Below, in pieces: positions 5,526 to 8,096 of a stretch of DNA of 8,096 nt. The position numbers and the translations under genes were made by a program. Source of the stretch: Spirochaetaceae bacterium (GTDB lineage: Bacteria; Spirochaetota; Spirochaetia; Treponematales; Breznakiellaceae); NCBI GenBank assembly GCA_031268255.1, contig JAIRXO010000027.1, forward strand, positions 1-8,096, read 5' to 3'. The stretch's first letter is position 1. Each line of letters opens with the position of its first letter. Under the pieces are notes generated by a model. That model was not told the DNA's origin and did not search any database. It saw nothing but the letters and a program-made list of their open reading frames with translations.

Positions 5526-7875
5526 GCTGGGCCCGTTCTTCCTCGCTGTCGGCTATGATGCTGGCGGCAAGAAAACGGGACACGGCGGTCTCGGTGGTGT
5601 AGCTTCCCATGGGAACCGCGCCGCAGCGCCACAGTTCCATGGATGTGCTGTAATGCGAAAAATCAACAAGACCTTCCTGCTGGGAAGTGCAGTAAAAGCG
5701 GGTCTGCCGCCGCTTGGCCGCCTGAAAGGCCCGCTTGAGCGAATAGGGGCCTTCGCGGAAACCGGCGGTCCCCGTATCGTAGAGTTCAAGAAAAAAATTC
5801 CGCACTCCCTTGTCCATAAGGGATACCAGGTAATCGCTGCGCATGCCCGGATAAAGGCGTATAACGCACATGGAATTGGCGGCGTCTTCGAGAAGCTGGG
5901 AAAGCACATACTGGTCCGCCTCAAGAACTTCGGCAAGGAGGGAGCTTCCCGAAAAAACAGGCTTCTCCATGTTCCAGTTGCGGAAACCGTCGGCGCCTAT
6001 GCGTTCAAATTTAAGATTCAAGGGTGAAAGGACTTTTCCGCCGTAGACCACATAGACCCCCTGTGATTTTTCCACCGCCAGATCAACGGCGAGCTTCATG
6101 GTTTTTTCGGCCTCGTCCGAAACGCCCGGAGGCTGGGACGAAGCGGCAAGCACTATGGGAGCCCCGGCGTCGGCAAAGAGCCAGTAAAGGAGGGGCGCCG
6201 TATAGGGCAGGGTATCGGCGCCGTGGGCGATAACAATGCCGTTGGCGGTTCCCGAATTAAGCCGTTCGGTAATCGCCTCGATGAGGGCGGCCCAGTCCGA
6301 GGGAATTATCTCCTCGGAAAGGATGCGGCCTATCTGAATGGAATCAAACCGCACCTTGAACCTTCCTGTTTCGGCATGACGGGAAAGCAGGTCCTGGAGG
6401 GATTTTTCATCGCCGCTTTCAACGGCCCCTTCCTCATTAACGGTGCCGGAAATGGCGCCGCCCATGGAAAGCACATACACCAGGGATACCGAAAGCTGCT
6501 CCCTCAGCACGTCCTTTACCAGGGAAGGTTCGGCCAGGCCGGAACTCTCTTTCATTATCCTGCCGGTAAGAAACTGTATGGGACCGGCGTCGCCTTCGCG
6601 TATGCGCCTTACTTCCTGGGGATTTTCCGCTATGGCCGCCCTGACCAGGTCCTCCACGGTCCCGCGGTCGGTAAGCTGTTCCCAGCCCCGCTCCCTGACC
6701 AGGACCTCGGGGTCCTTGTCCTCTTCCAGAACAGCGGTAATGGCCTGCTTGGCAATGCCCCGGTGTATGCGCTTCCTGTCAAGCATATCAAGCAGGCGGG
6801 AAAAACGGGCGGGAGTCAGGGGGCTCGCCGCAATGCCCTGTCTGCGCCGCTTTAGCTCTTTCACTATATATGAAGAAAGCCACTGGGCCGCCTCCTGGGC
6901 CGGAGCGCCTGAACGCATGAGTTCCTCAAAATAATCGGCGCGGCTTTTTTCGTCACAGACAAAGGACGCCTGGGAAAGCGACAGGCGGTAATCCCTCATA
7001 AAACGTTCCCGCCTCAGCGCGGGAAGCTCTACGGAAAAATTCTCCAGAACCGTAAGGACTTCGGGTCCGGGAACAAAGGGAGCCATACCTTCCATCGTTT
7101 CAAAACGGGGCCGCTCGGCGCTTTTCCGCTTCTGGTAGGACTGGGTGATATTCCGCGTCTCGTTCCATATCCGCGATTCGCCGGGAACTTCCCCTCCGCC
7201 TATGAGTATTTCCTCCTGGCGGGAAAGCTCCGCGTTTACCGCCTTATGCACAAAATTAAACGAATTGAGATTGCGCAGTTTTACAAATTCCCTGGGAATC
7301 TCAGGATAGGGCGTTATGGCCACATAGGCGTTGCAGCGCATAACGCTTTCCAGGGGAGGAGGAACTATCTCAAGATATTGAATACGCCGCCTGAGATCGC
7401 TCAAAAAAACTTCCGCCTCCTCGCCTATCTCAAAATCAGGCCCGGTCCTGATTCTGAGGCTGGGAAGGCCGGCTGTCGCATAATCCATCCTCGTCCCGTT
7501 GCCCGCATGGATGAGCCTCCCCGCGTCCTCCTCGATTCGGATTTCGGCTATGCCCACCTTCTTTTCCCTGCGGTGAAACATGATGTCAAGAGAACCGCCG
7601 GAGCCCAGGGCAAGGGACAGATGGGAAAGACCCAGTTCGGAAGGAGTCTGGGGAGGATTGAGATTCCGTTCAAAGGGACATTCATTTTTGACAAGACCGC
7701 CGAGGCTCCGTATCACGGTACAGGCCTTGAGTACCGCCTGGGAATCAAGGGAAGGCCGCCCCAAAGACCTGGCCTGCGGGGAATCTTCGCCATCCTTTGG
7801 CGCGCCAAAAGAAAAAATCCTGTCTCCGGTGAGGAGGAGAATACGCACTTCCAGGGCAATGTGGGATTTGTACAC
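5491..7875 (-). CDS. GatB-type amidotransferase subunit fused to L-asparaginase/GatD-type domain, both active sites degenerate
   Basis: The product is 794 residues from the GTG at 7875. Residues 1 to about 462 follow GatB end to end: IALEVR (6-11), IEEDAG (114-119), MRCNAYVAI (179-187), RNLNSF (201-206), then the helical region and the tRNA-binding tail (ITPYP to the GDAGPIQFLTGRIMK stretch near 428-442). Residues about 463-790 are an asparaginase domain: MGGAIS (471-476), HGADT (551-555), Lys622, and a complete C-terminal half. GatB activates and amidates Glu-tRNA(Gln) or Asp-tRNA(Asn); asparaginases and archaeal GatD hydrolyse amides. Key residues differ: GatB His becomes R11, Asp becomes N182, Glu becomes K199, and the YPDxPKxYQISQ loop is gone. 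Both asparaginase threonines are alanine (A474, A553), with D554 and K622 kept. I infer a pseudoenzyme or altered chemistry, perhaps tRNA or amino-acid binding. The GTG start is supported by AGGAGG seven bases upstream and by the GatB N terminus; the upstream extension to 8007 shows no homology. A GatE/GatD analogue is the alternative. Confidence 0.88.
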   Translation of the reverse strand: MYKSHIALEVRILLLTGDRIFSFGAPKDGEDSPQARSLGRPSLDSQAVLKACTVIRSLGGLVKNECPFERNLNPPQTPSELGLSHLSLALGSGGSLDIMFHRREKKVGIAEIRIEEDAGRLIHAGNGTRMDYATAGLPSLRIRTGPDFEIGEEAEVFLSDLRRRIQYLEIVPPPLESVMRCNAYVAITPYPEIPREFVKLRNLNSFNFVHKAVNAELSRQEEILIGGGEVPGESRIWNETRNITQSYQKRKSAERPRFETMEGMAPFVPGPEVLTVLENFSVELPALRRERFMRDYRLSLSQASFVCDEKSRADYFEELMRSGAPAQEAAQWLSSYIVKELKRRRQGIAASPLTPARFSRLLDMLDRKRIHRGIAKQAITAVLEEDKDPEVLVRERGWEQLTDRGTVEDLVRAAIAENPQEVRRIREGDAGPIQFLTGRIMKESSGLAEPSLVKDVLREQLSVSLVYVLSMGGAISGTVNEEGAVESGDEKSLQDLLSRHAETGRFKVRFDSIQIGRILSEEIIPSDWAALIEAITERLNSGTANGIVIAHGADTLPYTAPLLYWLFADAGAPIVLAASSQPPGVSDEAEKTMKLAVDLAVEKSQGVYVVYGGKVLSPLNLKFERIGADGFRNWNMEKPVFSGSSLLAEVLEADQYVLSQLLEDAANSMCVIRLYPGMRSDYLVSLMDKGVRNFFLELYDTGTAGFREGPYSLKRAFQAAKRRQTRFYCTSQQEGLVDFSHYSTSMELWRCGAVPMGSYTTETAVSRFLAASIIADSEEERAQLMEAACSELAD

Positions 7876-7882
7876 CGCGGAA

Positions 7883-7888
7883 CCTCCT
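7883..7888 (-). promoter_or_regulatory. Strong ribosome binding site fixing the GTG start of the fusion gene
   Basis: The minus strand reads AGGAGG, then seven bases, then GTG at 7875 followed by codons for YKSHIALEV, which matches the usual GatB N terminus. This fixes the start at GTG 7875 rather than the in-frame ATG at 8007. Confidence 0.85.
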
Positions 7889-7893
7889 AGCCT

Positions 7894-7922
7894 ATCATGG
7901 GTTAGGGGAAAAATGATGTCAA
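7894..7922 (-). promoter_or_regulatory. Sigma70-like promoter for the GatB-asparaginase gene
   Basis: The minus strand has a perfect TTGACA (7922-7917), a 17-bp spacer and CATGAT (7899-7894), a 4 of 6 match to the -10 consensus. Transcription would start near 7887, leaving a leader of about a dozen bases that barely includes the ribosome binding site. That closeness lowers confidence in this -10 box. Confidence 0.45.
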
Positions 7923-7931
7923 GATAATCGC

Positions 7932-7959
7932 TTGACTTATCACTGCCCGGTGTTATACT
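7932..7959 (+). promoter_or_regulatory. Sigma70-like promoter with extended -10 for the rightward gene
   Basis: The plus strand has TTGACT (7932-7937), a 16-bp spacer and TATACT (7954-7959), preceded by TG one base upstream of the -10 (extended -10, TGtTATACT). The predicted start near 7966 lies just before an AAGGAG site (7968-7973) and the ATG at 7986. This is the best promoter in the window. Confidence 0.7.
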
Positions 7960-7985
7960 GGTAAAATAAGGAGAAAACAGCGGCC

Positions 7986-8033
7986 ATGAAACCATCATGT
8001 AATTCATTGTATAGTAAGGAATTAGATGGGGCG
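7986..8033 (+). CDS. 5' end of a divergent gene, truncated at the contig edge
   Basis: The ATG at 7986 follows AAGGAG (7968-7973, 12-base gap) and a good extended -10 promoter. The readable codons give MKPSCNSLYSKELDGA before the sequence collapses into C and G runs. Sixteen residues are too few to name a family. Continuing the frame meets a TAG at 8082-8084, but that part is probably assembly noise. A second ATG at 8026 with AAGGA six bases upstream is an alternative start. Confidence 0.4.
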
Positions 8034-8096
8034 CCCCCGCCCCCCCCCCCGCGGGGGGGGGAGGTAGGGTGTGTTGATGTGTAGGGGGGGGGGTGG
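8034..8096. other. Homopolymer-rich contig end, probable assembly artefact
   Basis: An 11-base C run (8040-8050), a 9-base G run (8053-8061) and a 10-base G run (8084-8093) with G/T-rich filler end the window. Nothing else in the window has such composition. The C run and the following G run can pair, which suggests a hairpin or dye/low-signal error at a read end. It should not be translated. Confidence 0.7.

Noticed and set aside
6223..6855. Plus-strand open frame opposite the GatB-asparaginase fusion
   Set aside because: It is antisense to recognisable GatB tail and asparaginase motifs, with no RBS or family signature.
7876..8007. 44-codon N-terminal extension of the fusion gene from ATG at 8007
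   Set aside because: No homology to GatB, no good RBS at that ATG, and it would span both divergent promoters; the GTG at 7875 has AGGAGG seven bases upstream.

Overview
The window is a GC-rich bacterial segment carrying four substantial protein genes and the first codons of a fifth. The TPR protein has a lipobox of the loose Leu-Phe-Phe-Ser-Cys kind common in spirochaetes. Together with the general style of the genes this makes a Treponema-like spirochaete, possibly from an uncultured gut lineage, my best guess. That is an inference, because no rRNA or other diagnostic marker is present. The right-hand 60 bases are homopolymer-rich junk typical of a contig end, so the window probably ends at an assembly edge.

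Layout. Positions 1-3536 hold a two-gene minus-strand operon. A nine-repeat TPR lipoprotein (3536-2037) is joined by a one-base TAATG stop/start overlap to a large open frame (2037 to the left edge). That frame encodes a DHH/DHHA1 phosphoesterase fused in frame to a TraB-family membrane protein. A gap of about 100 bp (3537-3638) separates this operon from a divergent plus-strand gene (3639-5525) for a 628-residue membrane-anchored protein of unknown family with a Pro/Ala repeat tail. Its 3' end overlaps, tail to tail, the last 35 bp of a minus-strand gene (7875-5491). That gene encodes a 794-residue fusion of a GatB-type tRNA amidotransferase subunit and an L-asparaginase-type amidohydrolase. 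Upstream of it, back-to-back sigma70-like promoters (about 7894-7959) drive this gene leftwards and a truncated gene rightwards (ATG at 7986).

The most interesting item is the GatB-asparaginase fusion. The pairing recalls the archaeal GatE/GatD amidotransferase, where a GatB-like kinase works with an asparaginase-like ammonia donor. Here both active sites look broken. GatB residues for ATP/Mg and transamidation are replaced (the His of the IGLEVH motif by Arg, the Asp of RCDAN by Asn, the Glu before KNLNSF by Lys, and the YPDxPKxYQISQ loop is lost). Both catalytic threonines of the asparaginase are alanines, while the Asp and Lys of that site remain. The tRNA-binding tail of GatB is well kept. 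The reading I favour is a double pseudoenzyme that may bind tRNA and/or an amino-acid amide without the usual catalysis; this is inference. The DHH-TraB fusion is the second notable architecture. No RNA genes, CRISPR arrays or insertion sequences were seen.
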